A stretch of DNA of 64,000 nt from Trichormus sp. M33_DOE_039 (GCA_015296085.1 DVDT01000104.1:62001-126000); one strand, 5' to 3'. Positions 8,399 to 17,276 are shown, counted from the first letter of the stretch. Made by a program: numbers and translations. The notes: a model not told the origin generated them from the sequence alone.

Positions 8399-8983
8399 GT
8401 GAGACTGGTGATTCTAGGAGGTTCAGGATCGGGGAAGAGTACGCAAGCACAAAAGTTAGGCAGATATTTTGAAGTACCCGACATTTCCACTGGTGAAATT
8501 TTGCGGGAAGCAATATCTGGTAGTAAGACCTTAGAAAGTGTCTACGCTAACCTGGGTGAACTTGGCCGCTATGCACAACCTTATGTGTCTAAGGGGGAAC
8601 TAGTTCCTGATGAAATGATTATTGAATTCATCCGTTTGCGTCTCAAAAAGCCTGATGTCGGTGGTGGTTGGATTTTGGAAGGTTATCCCCGAACTGCGTT
8701 TCAAGCGGAAGAATTAGATTTTTTGCTGGATGAATTGGGACAGAAATTAGATTGGGCGATTTACTTACAAGTGCCGGAAGCCGTGATGGTGAGTCGTTCC
8801 CTAGGGCGGTCTTTACCAGATGATCAGCCTGAAATTGTCCAACGTCGGGTAGAGATTTTTTATGACCGTACTATCCCTATTTTAGAATATTATGACCGCC
8901 GCCGCCGTCTGTTAACAATTAATGGCGACCAATTACCGGAAGTAGTGTTGCACAGTATTTTGACTTTGCTGGAAGCAGCTTAA
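8399..8983 (+). CDS. adk: adenylate kinase family protein
   Basis: 194 residues from a GTG start at 8399. P-loop GGSGSGKST at 7-15, the NMP-binding DISTGEILREA segment, ELVPDEMI and ILEGYPRTAFQAEEL follow the order of adenylate kinases, which interconvert ATP+AMP and 2 ADP. The LID is the short form and the P-loop is GGSGSGKST instead of GGPGAGKGT, which marks it as a second, adenylate-kinase-like paralogue rather than the copy usually found in ribosomal protein operons. Specificity for AMP against another NMP is inferred only. No ATG gives a better start; an upstream in-frame methionine is absent. Confidence 0.8.
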   Translation: MRLVILGGSGSGKSTQAQKLGRYFEVPDISTGEILREAISGSKTLESVYANLGELGRYAQPYVSKGELVPDEMIIEFIRLRLKKPDVGGGWILEGYPRTAFQAEELDFLLDELGQKLDWAIYLQVPEAVMVSRSLGRSLPDDQPEIVQRRVEIFYDRTIPILEYYDRRRRLLTINGDQLPEVVLHSILTLLEAA

Positions 8984-9184
8984 ATAAGTCTTTAGTGATC
9001 CTAAAATTTTTCCTGGCAGATTACTGTTGATTTCACAATAAATCTTATACTTGAAATTCAAATTCCGTCTTCTTACTTGTCTTCAGTTGGAGATGCTGAC
9101 CTTAAGATACAGACCCAGTATGAGTCACGATCCTAAAGTAGCTTTAAGACAGGATTTCACAATAAAAATTTTGAGGCATCTCTA

Positions 9185-9922
9185 ATGGTTTGGCAGCGTC
9201 CCGATGGTCGGAAACCCTATGAACTTCGTCCTGTAACCTTTCAATCTGAATTTACTCGCTTTGCTCTCGGTTCTGTATTGACGGTATGTGGTGATACTAA
9301 AGTATTGTGTACCGTCAGCGTGGCTGAAGGCGTTCCCAAGTTTTTATTAGGGAGTGGCAAGGGGTGGTTAACTGCTGAGTACCGGATGTTACCATCAGCA
9401 ACACAACAACGCCAGGAAAGAGAATTATTGAAGTTGTCTGGCAGGACACAAGAAATTCAACGTTTGATCGGACGGAGTTTGAGGGCTGCAATAGATTTTG
9501 AGGCCTTGGGAGAAAGAACTTTAACTGTAGATGCGGATGTATTGCAAGCTGATGCAGGTACAAGAACAGCCGCAATAACAGGTGGATTTGTGGCTTTAGC
9601 TCACGCTATTTCGCAATTATTGCAGCGAGGAGTATTAGAGCGATCGCCCCTATGCGGACAAGTAGCAGCTATTTCCGTCGGCTTATTAGAGCAAGAACCT
9701 TTCTTAGATTTGAACTATATAGAAGATGTCGCCGCTACAGTAGATTTTAATGTCGTGATGAATCACAACTTGGGCATCATCGAAACCCAGGGAACAGCAG
9801 AAGAAGGCAGTTTTAGCCGCACCCAATTAAATCAGCTACTAGATTACGCCGAAAAAGGTATTAAGCAATTATTAATTGCCCAAAGAGAAGCAATTGGCAA
9901 TTGGGAAAATTTATTTGGTTAG
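9185..9922 (+). CDS. rph: ribonuclease PH
   Basis: 245 residues, typical length. Phosphorolytic 3'-5' exoribonuclease that trims the 3' end of tRNA precursors; hexameric, cytosolic. Seen: opening [15 protein letters not shown], the [18 protein letters not shown] strand pair, the family hallmark [17 protein letters not shown] (residues 58-74), [18 protein letters not shown], and [19 protein letters not shown] with the catalytic aspartates. The ATG at 9185 directly precedes the conserved core. It has its own 200-bp upstream gap and is followed by GTAGGGG-type short tandem repeats. Confidence 0.96.
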   Translation: MVWQRPDGRKPYELRPVTFQSEFTRFALGSVLTVCGDTKVLCTVSVAEGVPKFLLGSGKGWLTAEYRMLPSATQQRQERELLKLSGRTQEIQRLIGRSLRAAIDFEALGERTLTVDADVLQADAGTRTAAITGGFVALAHAISQLLQRGVLERSPLCGQVAAISVGLLEQEPFLDLNYIEDVAATVDFNVVMNHNLGIIETQGTAEEGSFSRTQLNQLLDYAEKGIKQLLIAQREAIGNWENLFG

Positions 9923-10039
9923 GGCATTGGGCATTGGATTTTTCTCCCCCTACACCCCTACACCCCTATACTCCCTTTCCGTACCCATGACTACTGACAA
10001 CTCCCCCTAGAAAGTGATAAGGATGGAGTGTCTTGACTT

Positions 10040-10147
10040 ATGACTGTTTACTTGCTGATGTTAAAAGTTTCAGAATTTCAAAAGGTGAGTTGTCATAAGT
10101 TCGGTATTGTATTGCTGGAAGACGGCAATGTGATGATGAAGCCATGA
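10040..10147 (+). CDS. possible 35-residue leader ORF coupled to pgl
   Basis: ATG 10040 opens a 35-codon frame (MTVYLLMLKVSEFQ ...) whose TGA (10145-10147) overlaps the pgl ATG as ATGA, the classic arrangement for translational coupling. GGAG at 10025-10028 is 11 bases before the ATG, a loose Shine-Dalgarno distance. No homologue is known to me. It could be chance; the overlap is what makes it worth listing. Confidence 0.3.
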   Translation: MTVYLLMLKVSEFQKVSCHKFGIVLLEDGNVMMKP

Positions 10148-10866
10148 ACAAAAAGATTGAAGTCCTACCGGATCAATCAGCGTTAATTGCGCGATCGCTA
10201 GATTTGATCCTGACGAATTTAGATGCTGCAATCAAACAGCAGGGAAGATTTACAATCGCCTTATCTGGCGGCAGCACACCTAAGCCGTTGTATGAAGCGA
10301 TCGCCAAGCAAAAATTACCTTGGGATAAAATCCATGTGTTTTGGGGCGATGAACGTTATGTTCCCCCAGATCATCCCGATAGTAATGAATTAATGGCGCG
10401 TCGTGCCTGGCTAGATCAGGTTGATATTCCTGCCGCCAATATTCATGCTGTACCCACTTTGGATAATGATCCAGGGTTATCGGCTGCAAAGTACGAACAA
10501 CACCTGCAAGCCTTCTTTAACTCTCCACCGGGAGAGTTTCCCGCTTTGGATGTGGTATTACTCGGCATGGGTGATGATGCCCACACGGCATCTTTGTTTC
10601 CCCACACAGCAGCTTTAAAAGTCCGCGATCGCTTAATTACTGTAGGCAACAAAGACGGTAATCCCCGCATCACCTTTACGTACCCATTCATTAATGCAGC
10701 TCGCAGTGTCATTTTTGTAGTGGCTGGGGCGAATAAAAGACCAGCTCTAGCTCAAGTATTTGCCCCCCAAGCGGATGACTCCACCTACCCATCCCGCCTC
10801 ATTCAACCCCAAGGTGAACTTGTATGGCTACTTGATGCTGCCGCAGGTGCGGAACTCTCAGCTTGA
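10144..10866 (+). CDS. pgl: 6-phosphogluconolactonase
   Basis: 240 residues. Hydrolyses 6-phosphogluconolactone in the oxidative pentose phosphate pathway, the main NADPH source in darkness and in heterocysts. Seen: TIALSGGSTPKPLYEAIA near 37-54, VFWGDERYVPPDHPDSN near 67-83, LDVVLLGMGDDAHTASLFP near 133-151 and RITFTYPFINAA, all hallmarks of the Pgl/DevB family. The ATG at 10144 overlaps the stop of a possible short upstream ORF. A repeat-filled 530-bp gap follows, so it is probably at the end of its transcript. Confidence 0.94.
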   Translation: MNKKIEVLPDQSALIARSLDLILTNLDAAIKQQGRFTIALSGGSTPKPLYEAIAKQKLPWDKIHVFWGDERYVPPDHPDSNELMARRAWLDQVDIPAANIHAVPTLDNDPGLSAAKYEQHLQAFFNSPPGEFPALDVVLLGMGDDAHTASLFPHTAALKVRDRLITVGNKDGNPRITFTYPFINAARSVIFVVAGANKRPALAQVFAPQADDSTYPSRLIQPQGELVWLLDAAAGAELSA

Positions 10867-11087
10867 TTGTTGTATCACAAGTAGTTGTTAAAATCGAAAG
10901 CTAGAATTGCTTTGAAGAAGTAAGGGTGTAGGGGTAGGCGTGTATGAGTGTAGAGAAGACAAAAAAGTCAATCTTTTCTCTTTAGGTTCGCCATTTGCTT
11001 TATGCCGGGAAACCCGTCCACTGCAATGGCTCACCTTATTTACTTTTGCCTTTTTTATGCCCAATCCCCATCGCCCCTTATCCCCAG
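10867..11087. repeat. gap with short tandem repeats and a CGGGTTTCCCG-family palindrome
   Basis: GTGTAGGGG-like repeats lie near 10925-10950. A 41-bp palindromic unit at 10990-11030 starts GCCATTTGC and ends GCAATGGC around CCGGGAAACCCG; related units are listed elsewhere. The bases CTTATCCCCAG at 11077-11087 are the left target duplication of the MITE that follows. Confidence 0.65.
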
Positions 11088-11296
11088 CTACGGTGTACAC
11101 ACAAGTCTAATAACCTAGTCCTACAACGTTTTGATCCCCCCTGACCCCCTTAAAAAAGGGGGGAATAGATTCAAAGTCCCCCTTTTTAAGGGGAGCCACT
11201 GCGTTGGACGGGTTTCCCGGCTTAAAGCAAGTGGCGTGGATTTAGGGGGATCAAACCACATTTTGCGCCTAGCACAAAGATGTGTGTACACCGTAG
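11088..11296. mobile_element. MITE-like element, copy 2
   Basis: 209 bases between perfect 16-bp inverted ends CTACGGTGTACACACA and TGTGTGTACACCGTAG. It is flanked by a perfect 11-bp direct repeat CTTATCCCCAG at 11077-11087 and 11297-11307, the mark of insertion. It is non-coding. Left and right arms match copy 1 (2246-2490) in the same orientation, while the inner palindromic module (11195-11235) with the adjoining GTGGATTTAGGGGGATC lies reversed relative to copy 1. The 11-bp duplication length is in the range of IS4-type transposases, an inference only. Confidence 0.85.
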
Positions 11297-11308
11297 CTTA
11301 TCCCCAGA

Positions 11309-11362
11309 GGGGGCACCGAGTTCCCCAATCCCCAATCTCCAGCCCCCAATCCCCAGTCCCCA
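11309..11362. repeat. short tandemly repeated heptamers (CCCCAAT/CCCCAGT)
   Basis: Runs of CCCCAATC/CCCCAGTC units directly after the MITE and before the FHA gene. This is the STRR class described in heterocystous cyanobacteria. Confidence 0.7.
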
Positions 11363-11396
11363 AATTTAGGATGCTCGTGAACAAAGGCTTAAATAA

Positions 11397-12296
11397 ATGA
11401 TCGTCTGCCCTAATTGCAATCACTCCAATCCAGACGGCGCGGTTCAATGCGAAGCTTGCTACACGCCGTTGCCAGCTACTAACAACTGTCCCAATTGCGG
11501 TGCAACAGTACAGTCTGATGCCGCTTTTTGCGGTCAATGTGGCTTTAACCTACATTCAACAGCTGTACCTGCTCCTGCGACAGTCGTGGCTACAGTTGCG
11601 CCTGATGTTCCTGTAGAAATTCCACCATTGGTGAGTCCTGATCCCATGCCTGACCCAATGTTAGAATTACTACAACCAAATGCTTTAGGTATTGATCCAG
11701 TAGCTAACCAAAATCCCCCTGTGGTTTCACCCTTACCACCGACGGAAATGGCTGCACCATTCACCCCACCCCCAGTAGCTCCTCCCGTTACACCTCCACC
11801 AGTACAGGCAGAAGTTACACCACCACCAGTTGTAGTCCCTGAAATACCTGAAGTACCTGTTCCCACTGCACCCCCTGAACCAGCACCAGAACCAGTACAA
11901 GCAGTAGAAGCACCAGCACCACAGCCTGTCGTTGCTCCACCTTCTCCTGCCAGAACTCAATTACAGCAAATCACAGCCTTATTAGTTCACGTTCAAAGCG
12001 ATAGAGAAATTGAATTACCGCCTAGTTTGTCTGTGATTCATATTGGGAAGCCAAATGACCGCATTCCCCCAGATATAGATGTTTCAGGATTTTCTAACTC
12101 TGAAATTGTTTCCCGTGTCCACGCTGATATACGAGTTGAGGGAGACGCTCACTATATAGAAGATGTCGGCAGCTCCAATGGTACTTACATAAACAATTTG
12201 CCCTTATTACCGGGGAACAGACACCGCCTCAGACCAGGCGATCGCATCAGTCTGGGCAAAGGCGATTTGGTAACATTCCTGTTTAAACTCGCTTAA
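11397..12296 (+). CDS. zinc-ribbon / proline-rich / FHA-domain protein
   Basis: 299 residues. Two zinc ribbons open the protein: CPNCNHSNPDGAVQCEAC at 4-21 and CPNCGATVQSDAAFCGQC from about residue 31. A long Pro/Val/Ala-rich linker (about 58-185) leads to a C-terminal FHA domain with SRVHADI, the VGSSNGTYINN loop and PGDRISLG. FHA domains bind phosphothreonine, so this is probably an adaptor in Ser/Thr kinase signalling, cytosolic since no signal peptide or helix is seen. The FHA GR turn reads GKPND, a mild change. The ATG at 11397 immediately precedes the first cysteines. The next gene is 195 bases downstream, past a diverged palindromic repeat. Confidence 0.88.
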   Translation: MIVCPNCNHSNPDGAVQCEACYTPLPATNNCPNCGATVQSDAAFCGQCGFNLHSTAVPAPATVVATVAPDVPVEIPPLVSPDPMPDPMLELLQPNALGIDPVANQNPPVVSPLPPTEMAAPFTPPPVAPPVTPPPVQAEVTPPPVVVPEIPEVPVPTAPPEPAPEPVQAVEAPAPQPVVAPPSPARTQLQQITALLVHVQSDREIELPPSLSVIHIGKPNDRIPPDIDVSGFSNSEIVSRVHADIRVEGDAHYIEDVGSSNGTYINNLPLLPGNRHRLRPGDRISLGKGDLVTFLFKLA

Positions 12297-12491
12297 TTAT
12301 GGGTGTAAGGGTTTAGGGGTGTAGGGGAAGCCAGCTGCGTGCAGGGTTTTCTGACTTGTAGCTTGCTTGCTTTACGGAGGTGTGCCTACCCACAGGGTGC
12401 AAACTGGCGTGTGTAGGTATAACCCTGAAACCCCTATAACCTCACATTCGTCCAGAATATTAATAATTACAATTACGCATTAAGAATTAGT

Positions 12492-13235
12492 ATGAGCGAA
12501 CCAGGGAGAGATTTTCATAACTTATTTACTAACGAAGCCCCACCAGCAGTTGAACGCATGGGGCTAACTTGGTTAGTAGGTGCAGCGATCGCTACAGCCA
12601 TCCTTTGGCAAGTGCCAGGTGGTAATTATATTTTATACCCGTTCACTATATTAGCTACGTGGTTTCACGAAATGGGGCATGGGCTAATGGCCTTGCTCTT
12701 GGGGGGATATTTTCAAAAGTTACAGATTTTTAGTAATGGCTCTGGTGTTGCAAGTTATTCTCTTCGCTCATCATTAGGGCCGATTGGGCCATTCTTAGTT
12801 GCCGCCGCCGGGCCAATGGGGCCACCACTAGCTGGAGCAGGGTTGATTTTAGCTTCCCGCAGTTTTAAAGTTACCTCCTTGAGTTTGAAGATTCTGGGAG
12901 GTTTTTTACTAGTTTCTACATTAATTTGGGTACGTTCTTGGTTTGGATTTGTGGCAATCCCCTTATTGGGTTTGATGATTTTAGGCATTGGTTTCAAAAC
13001 TTCCCAATGGGTGCAAGGATTCACCATCCAATTTTTAGGCGTGCAAGCCTGTGTCAGTACCTATCATCAATTAGATTATTTATTTAGTCGAACTGCTGGC
13101 CCTTTGGGACTGTCTGATACAGCGCAAATGCAAAAATATTTGTTATTACCTTATTGGTTTTGGGGTGGATTAATGGCGATCGCCTCCGTCATCATCCTGT
13201 TCCAGAGTCTCCGCATCACCTACAAATCGACATAG
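12492..13235 (+). CDS. M50-family-like membrane metalloprotease
   Basis: 247 residues with about six hydrophobic helices. The zinc motif HEMGH is at 59-63 in the helix WFHEMGHGLMALLLGG, as in site-2-type and M50B intramembrane proteases. A Gly/Pro-rich second segment (GPIGPFLVAAAGPMGPPLAG) forms the next helix. The second metal-binding motif of classical S2P (NxxPxxxxDG) is not seen, so substrate and even catalytic status are uncertain; M50B-like proteins of cyanobacteria often have this architecture. Start ATG 12492 precedes a soluble N-terminus of about 25 residues. Convergent with the tail-collar gene, 27 bases apart. Confidence 0.8.
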   Translation: MSEPGRDFHNLFTNEAPPAVERMGLTWLVGAAIATAILWQVPGGNYILYPFTILATWFHEMGHGLMALLLGGYFQKLQIFSNGSGVASYSLRSSLGPIGPFLVAAAGPMGPPLAGAGLILASRSFKVTSLSLKILGGFLLVSTLIWVRSWFGFVAIPLLGLMILGIGFKTSQWVQGFTIQFLGVQACVSTYHQLDYLFSRTAGPLGLSDTAQMQKYLLLPYWFWGGLMAIASVIILFQSLRITYKST

Positions 13236-13262
13236 AAATCTTGAATTTAATGTGATTAATAT

Positions 13263-14165
13263 TTATTTACTGGGATTTGTATAAATAGATAAAAACTCTG
13301 CAACCTTGTGCCAGAATGACAGCATCACTATAACTATCAAAATCGCAATTCCAGAATTGCTATGATCTGGCACTCTATTAACGATGGGTGGTTGGACAGG
13401 CTCACGAGGAGTGATATTAACTCCAAAACGGGGAAAGATACCTTGGAGAGCGATCGCATAATGAGTGTTGGGAATTGATGAGGTTAACTTGGGTAGAGCA
13501 AAGGTTGTTTGTCCATCTCCCCCATACATTGTTCCGATCAGCGCAAATAGAGATCCATGTTCATTGATAGATAGCAGTTGTCCGTTAGCTACAGCAAAAC
13601 CATTAGGGGTAAAATCATAGGGCAGTAAAGCAATTTCACCGAGTAATCTATTACTAGTCATGGGAGCAGAATCTCGGCCGGGATAGATACCTTGGAGAGC
13701 GATTGCATATTGAGTGCTGGGGATTGGTGAAGTTAGTTTGGGTAGAGCAAACTGAATGCGTCCGTCCCCTCCATGTTTTGTTTCTAACAGGGAAAACAAG
13801 GCTGTATTTTGGATGAGCGGCAGATTTCGTCCATCAGTCGGAGCAAAACCTTTAGGTATGGAATTGTAGGCAAAAAGTCCGATTTCACCGAGTAATGTGT
13901 CTGCACTGGGTGAACCCACATCTTGGCTAGGAAATCTACCTTGAGTAGCGATGAGATATTGTGTTCCATAAACAGATGGAGAAATATTAGGCAGTGCAAA
14001 TGTGGTTCTTCCATTACCGCCATAAGTCGTTCCCAATAAAGCAAAGAGGGCTTGATGTTGTTGGATTTGTAGCAGTTGTCCGTTAGCTGGGAGAAATCCA
14101 GCGGGAGCGAAATGAGGGTACGGAGAAAGATATATTTCACCGAGGTATGGACTAGCAGCAGGCAT
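13263..14165 (-). CDS. triple phage tail-collar (MdpB-like) protein with C-terminal membrane helix
   Basis: 300 residues from the preferred ATG at 14165, which follows AAGGAA and directly precedes the first repeat; the frame remains open to 14264. Three tandem collar-type repeats are clear, each running LGEI ... GFxxxxGxxLxxxxxxxLFxLxxTxxGGDGxxxFALPxL: about residues 6-60, 73-130 and 140-200 in outline. Such domains occur in phage short-tail-fibre-like and microcystin-dependent (Mdp) proteins. Unusually, the C-terminus adds a helix (GIAILIVIVMLSFWHKVAEF), suggesting membrane attachment. It lies 3.8 kb from the contractile-injection baseplate genes, so a link is possible but unproven. Confidence 0.82.
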   Translation of the reverse strand: MPAASPYLGEIYLSPYPHFAPAGFLPANGQLLQIQQHQALFALLGTTYGGNGRTTFALPNISPSVYGTQYLIATQGRFPSQDVGSPSADTLLGEIGLFAYNSIPKGFAPTDGRNLPLIQNTALFSLLETKHGGDGRIQFALPKLTSPIPSTQYAIALQGIYPGRDSAPMTSNRLLGEIALLPYDFTPNGFAVANGQLLSINEHGSLFALIGTMYGGDGQTTFALPKLTSSIPNTHYAIALQGIFPRFGVNITPREPVQPPIVNRVPDHSNSGIAILIVIVMLSFWHKVAEFLSIYTNPSK

Positions 14166-14274
14166 TGAAGTTAGTTTCCTTGTGTAGAAAGAATTCGATA
14201 GCCTCACTTTATTCCCACTAGGCAAGTATTCACATCGGATAAATGTCATCTCGAAGCATGACAAATGTCATATC

Positions 14275-14363
14275 ATACCAATTCGCAATTCGCAATTAAA
14301 AAACTTAGATGCAGCAAAGCTTTCAGGGTTTACGTCTGTATCAAGGTTTTCGTGAATTGGTAT
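14275..14363. repeat. small MITE-like inverted-repeat element
   Basis: ATACCAATTC on the left and GAATTGGTAT on the right are exact inverted complements, extending to 13 bases with one mismatch. The 89-bp unit is non-coding and contains two small CGCAATT direct repeats. Flanks TC/CA are too short to call a target duplication. Confidence 0.5.
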
Positions 14364-14547
14364 CATCTGTTGACTGATGACAGTTAACTGACTCCTGCCC
14401 CCTGTTTTTTTCTGCTGCCACTTCTCAAAAGCCATTGCATAATTATGTAGAAGGAGGCAACCTCTGACTTTGGGAAATTGTCTTATCTTAAGTTATGGAC
14501 ATCATCGTCCAGAGCTACCAACAGATACTTGTGATCAAATAATCAGC

Positions 14548-15693
14548 ATGAAATTTCAACTGTTTTTCGGCTCTTTGTTATCCCAGTTTAAAATACGTCA
14601 TTGGTGGTTAAGTGTTCTATTGTGGATGGTGTTGGTTGCACCAGCTCAAGCTTCTGTAATCTTGCGTGTAGCTATTGAGAGAGGCGTTAATCAAACCAAG
14701 GTTGGCAGTTCGACAACGGCGATTGTCAAAGATAGTAGTGGGCGCACTCTGGGTCAATTGCCAGCTATGAGTTCTTTTTACGCTCAAGCTATACCTGGAG
14801 GTGTGGCTTTAGATAAATGGCAATCTGGTTTATTTTGGATTGAACCCTCAGGGAAAGGATTCGTATATATTGGCGATCGCTGGTATCGCGGTAGAACTTT
14901 AGTTGTTCCCACAGAAAAAGGGATAGACGTTGTTAACTGGGTAGATTTAGAAGAATATCTTTACAGCGTCCTTGGTGGGGAAATGAGTTCTAGCTGGCCG
15001 CAAGAAGCCCTCAAAGCGCAAGCGATCGCTGCCCGTACCTATGCTCTTTACAAGCGAGAACAGCAGCGTAAAAACCCTGTTTATGATTTAGGTGATAGTC
15101 CTGATCGCTGGCAAATATATAAAGGTGTCAGTAGTGAATCTCCTGCAACTTATAACGCGGTTGATGGCACGGCGGGACAAGTATTAACTTATCAAAATAA
15201 TCTGATTCTCTCAGTCTTTCATGCTTGTTCAGGAGGACACACCGAAAACGTAGAAGACGTTTGGGGAAATCCTCTGCCCTATCTGCGTGCGGTGGAAGAC
15301 TACGATCAAAATATTAAAGAATGCAACTGGCAACAAGCCTTTTCACCTACCGAAATTAGCTCCAGAATTTCTGGGATTGGCAATGTTCGAGAAATCATTC
15401 CAGAGGCGTTTTCACCTTATAAGAGTGTCAAAGCTTTAAGAATAGTCGGAGATAAAGGAACAAAGGTACTGCGCGGTGAAGAAGTTCGCACAGCACTCAG
15501 ACTAAGAAGCACTCGATTTAATGTTGTCAAATCAGCCGATGGTAGTTTTGTACTCCAAGGCTTAGGTTTTGGTCATGGTTTAGGCATGAGCCAATGGGGA
15601 GCGTATAATTTGGCGTTGCGCGGTGCTAACCACCTGCAAATCCTAGGACATTATTATCGCGGTGTCTCCCTCACACCAATTCAGGCGAAGTGA
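14548..15693 (+). CDS. SpoIID/LytB-domain protein, exported
   Basis: 381 residues from ATG 14548; a TTG 78 bases upstream is in frame but would put 26 polar residues before the signal peptide. The N-terminus shows a signal sequence (HWWLSVLLWMVLVAPAQAS). The mature part carries the SpoIID core: VDLEEYLYSVLGGEMSSSWP, EALKAQAIAARTYALYKRE, VFHACSGGHTENVEDVWG and, near the end, the hallmark GFGHGLGMSQWGAYNLA. In sporulating bacteria SpoIID is a lytic transglycosylase; in cyanobacteria the family is thought to act on periplasmic peptidoglycan or to enhance amidases. Monocistronic in appearance, followed by heptamer repeats. Confidence 0.9.
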   Translation: MKFQLFFGSLLSQFKIRHWWLSVLLWMVLVAPAQASVILRVAIERGVNQTKVGSSTTAIVKDSSGRTLGQLPAMSSFYAQAIPGGVALDKWQSGLFWIEPSGKGFVYIGDRWYRGRTLVVPTEKGIDVVNWVDLEEYLYSVLGGEMSSSWPQEALKAQAIAARTYALYKREQQRKNPVYDLGDSPDRWQIYKGVSSESPATYNAVDGTAGQVLTYQNNLILSVFHACSGGHTENVEDVWGNPLPYLRAVEDYDQNIKECNWQQAFSPTEISSRISGIGNVREIIPEAFSPYKSVKALRIVGDKGTKVLRGEEVRTALRLRSTRFNVVKSADGSFVLQGLGFGHGLGMSQWGAYNLALRGANHLQILGHYYRGVSLTPIQAK

Positions 15694-15750
15694 TAGGGAA
15701 TTGGGAATTGGGCATTGGGGTAAAATCTCCCATTCTCCATTCCCCATTCC
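15694..15750. repeat. short tandem repeats between convergent genes
   Basis: GGGAATTGGGAATTGGGCATTGGGG and CCATTCCCCATTCCCTATTCCCC: heptamer-like units in both orientations, able to form a long loose hairpin between the two convergent stops. Confidence 0.5.
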
Positions 15751-17016
15751 CTATTCCCCACTTCCTAGTTTCTTCTCAACCTCTTGTTCCAGTAAGTCAG
15801 TTTCAGTGCTGTATATCAAATCTTTATTTGTAATTACTGTTTCTGTGCCGAATTGACGAGCGTAATCAATTTTTTGCTGTAAGTCAGGATGTGGGTCGCC
15901 TAATAATCTGGCTCTTGCCATGCGATCGCGGTTACGATTGAGAATCTTTTTATTACGCCCCTGTATCCAAAAATAGCGGATCAAAGGTACAGCTAAAAAA
16001 CCAACACCATAAGTTAATAACAGCCAATAAATACCTTGGACAAAAGCTACTAGTCCGCCCAACTGAGCCGCAACTGTGCCATCTCTTAATAAACTACCAA
16101 GTACCAACGCACCCACCAGATTGACTATACCTAAACCGCCACTGAGCATAATTTGTCCAGAATCGGCAGCACTGAATCGCCAAGGCAATTCCTCTAGGTA
16201 GGGTGACACAGGTTCGTATTGTTTATTGCTGGCTCTCACCTGCAATTCAGGGAAATAATAGACAATCTGTCCTTCAGGACTAACTTTGGGTTGGCCGTTG
16301 AATCGCAACAGCACAGGCAACATATAATCTTCGTACTCCTGTTGATAACTTGCACCCAAATCATCCAGATAGGGAGATATCTGTTCTGCTGCGATCGCAC
16401 CCTGATTAGTACGAATCACTGTGGCTATTTCTTGCCAACGGCGTTCTTCCAAACGTGCGTTAGGATTACCATCACCAAACAAAAAGGAGAACACAGCCTC
16501 GAAAAAATTCATTTGGCTGTCTTGATTTCTACTACGCCGCTTTTGTTCAGGGTAAGTTTCATAATTGGGATTAAAGTACCAAAACAAGTCAGGAATATAA
16601 AAGAATCCCCAACTACTGCTAGAGTTGCTGTTTCGGTTGTCATTGTCATTACTGGAATTCATAGCAGTAATGATCAAAATAATGGTGATAGTAATTAAAG
16701 CAATGGAAACAACGAGAAAAATCCCAAAGGAAATCCGAAGCAAGTAAAACAGAACTTTCCATACTTTCTGCCACCATTCCTGCAATCGTAACTGAAAGTA
16801 TTTATTGCGTAAAATATCGCGAAAATTACGAGGAAATAAATAAACGACATCACCGCTTTCTGCTACCTGCAAATGTCCGCCAGCATCGGTGGCTAGGGCA
16901 AGTAAGCCTCGGTTAGCTTCTGCTAAGTTCAATCCAGCCTGAGTTGCCACATCACCAACAGTGACACGGTAGCCCAGTTTTTCCACAGCCTGCATAACGT
17001 TGGGATTGGGAGTCAT
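15751..17016 (-). CDS. conserved cyanobacterial membrane protein, possibly with N-terminal winged helix
   Basis: 421 residues. The first 65 residues look like a small helical/winged-helix domain (VGDVATQAGLNLAEANRGLL ... VYLFP), followed by one hydrophobic helix (VLFYLLRISFGIFLVVSIAL and onward, about 90-117), an Asn/Ser-rich loop, a second similar domain (RRWQEIATVIRTNQGAIAAE ... ISPYLDDLG ... VYYFPELQV at 191-255) and two more helices near 285-345. The C-terminal part is basic. I recall similar proteins in plants and most cyanobacteria, one annotated loosely as iron-sulphur-related, but I cannot assign a function. ATG 17016 is preceded by AGGAGAG, a good Shine-Dalgarno. Confidence 0.75.
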   Translation of the reverse strand: MTPNPNVMQAVEKLGYRVTVGDVATQAGLNLAEANRGLLALATDAGGHLQVAESGDVVYLFPRNFRDILRNKYFQLRLQEWWQKVWKVLFYLLRISFGIFLVVSIALITITIILIITAMNSSNDNDNRNSNSSSSWGFFYIPDLFWYFNPNYETYPEQKRRSRNQDSQMNFFEAVFSFLFGDGNPNARLEERRWQEIATVIRTNQGAIAAEQISPYLDDLGASYQQEYEDYMLPVLLRFNGQPKVSPEGQIVYYFPELQVRASNKQYEPVSPYLEELPWRFSAADSGQIMLSGGLGIVNLVGALVLGSLLRDGTVAAQLGGLVAFVQGIYWLLLTYGVGFLAVPLIRYFWIQGRNKKILNRNRDRMARARLLGDPHPDLQQKIDYARQFGTETVITNKDLIYSTETDLLEQEVEKKLGSGE

Positions 17017-17069
17017 TGCTCTCCTCTCCTATTGAAATTGATTCGCCTTTTCTTAAGTATAAAGTTTGG

Positions 17070-17127
17070 ATGTGGAGGTGTAGGGGTGTAGGGGTGTAGG
17101 GGCGTAGGGGTGTGGGGGTGTGGGTGG
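17070..17127. repeat. 8-bp tandem repeat (TGTAGGGG)n
   Basis: At least six contiguous TGTAGGGG-like units, the last ones degenerate, followed by a CGGGTTTCCCG-family fragment (GGGTTTCCCGACTTGAGG). Shorter runs of the same octamer occur at 9945-9965, 10925-10945, 12300-12325 and 34704-34722. Confidence 0.75.
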
Positions 17128-17276
17128 GTTTCCCGACTTGAGGAAACTGGCGTGTGTAAGAGAGAAAAACTGTTGACTAATGACTAATGGCAAATAGCAA
17201 ATAAATAACTAATGAACTTTTTATGTTAAGATACGGCATCTAGGCTTAGTTCATCAGCAAATTTTCTGTCTGTAAT

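Noticed and set aside
9981-9994. GTA-N8-TAC, a formal match to the NtcA site, upstream of pgl
   Set aside because: No good -10 element at the expected distance of about 22 bases; about one such match per 4 kb is expected by chance.
11131-11400. 89-codon plus-strand ORF upstream of the FHA gene
   Set aside because: Reads through the MITE and the heptamer tract; no family resemblance.
14470-14547. Upstream TTG start for the SpoIID-like gene
   Set aside because: It would put 26 polar residues before the signal peptide; ATG 14548 gives a normal signal sequence.
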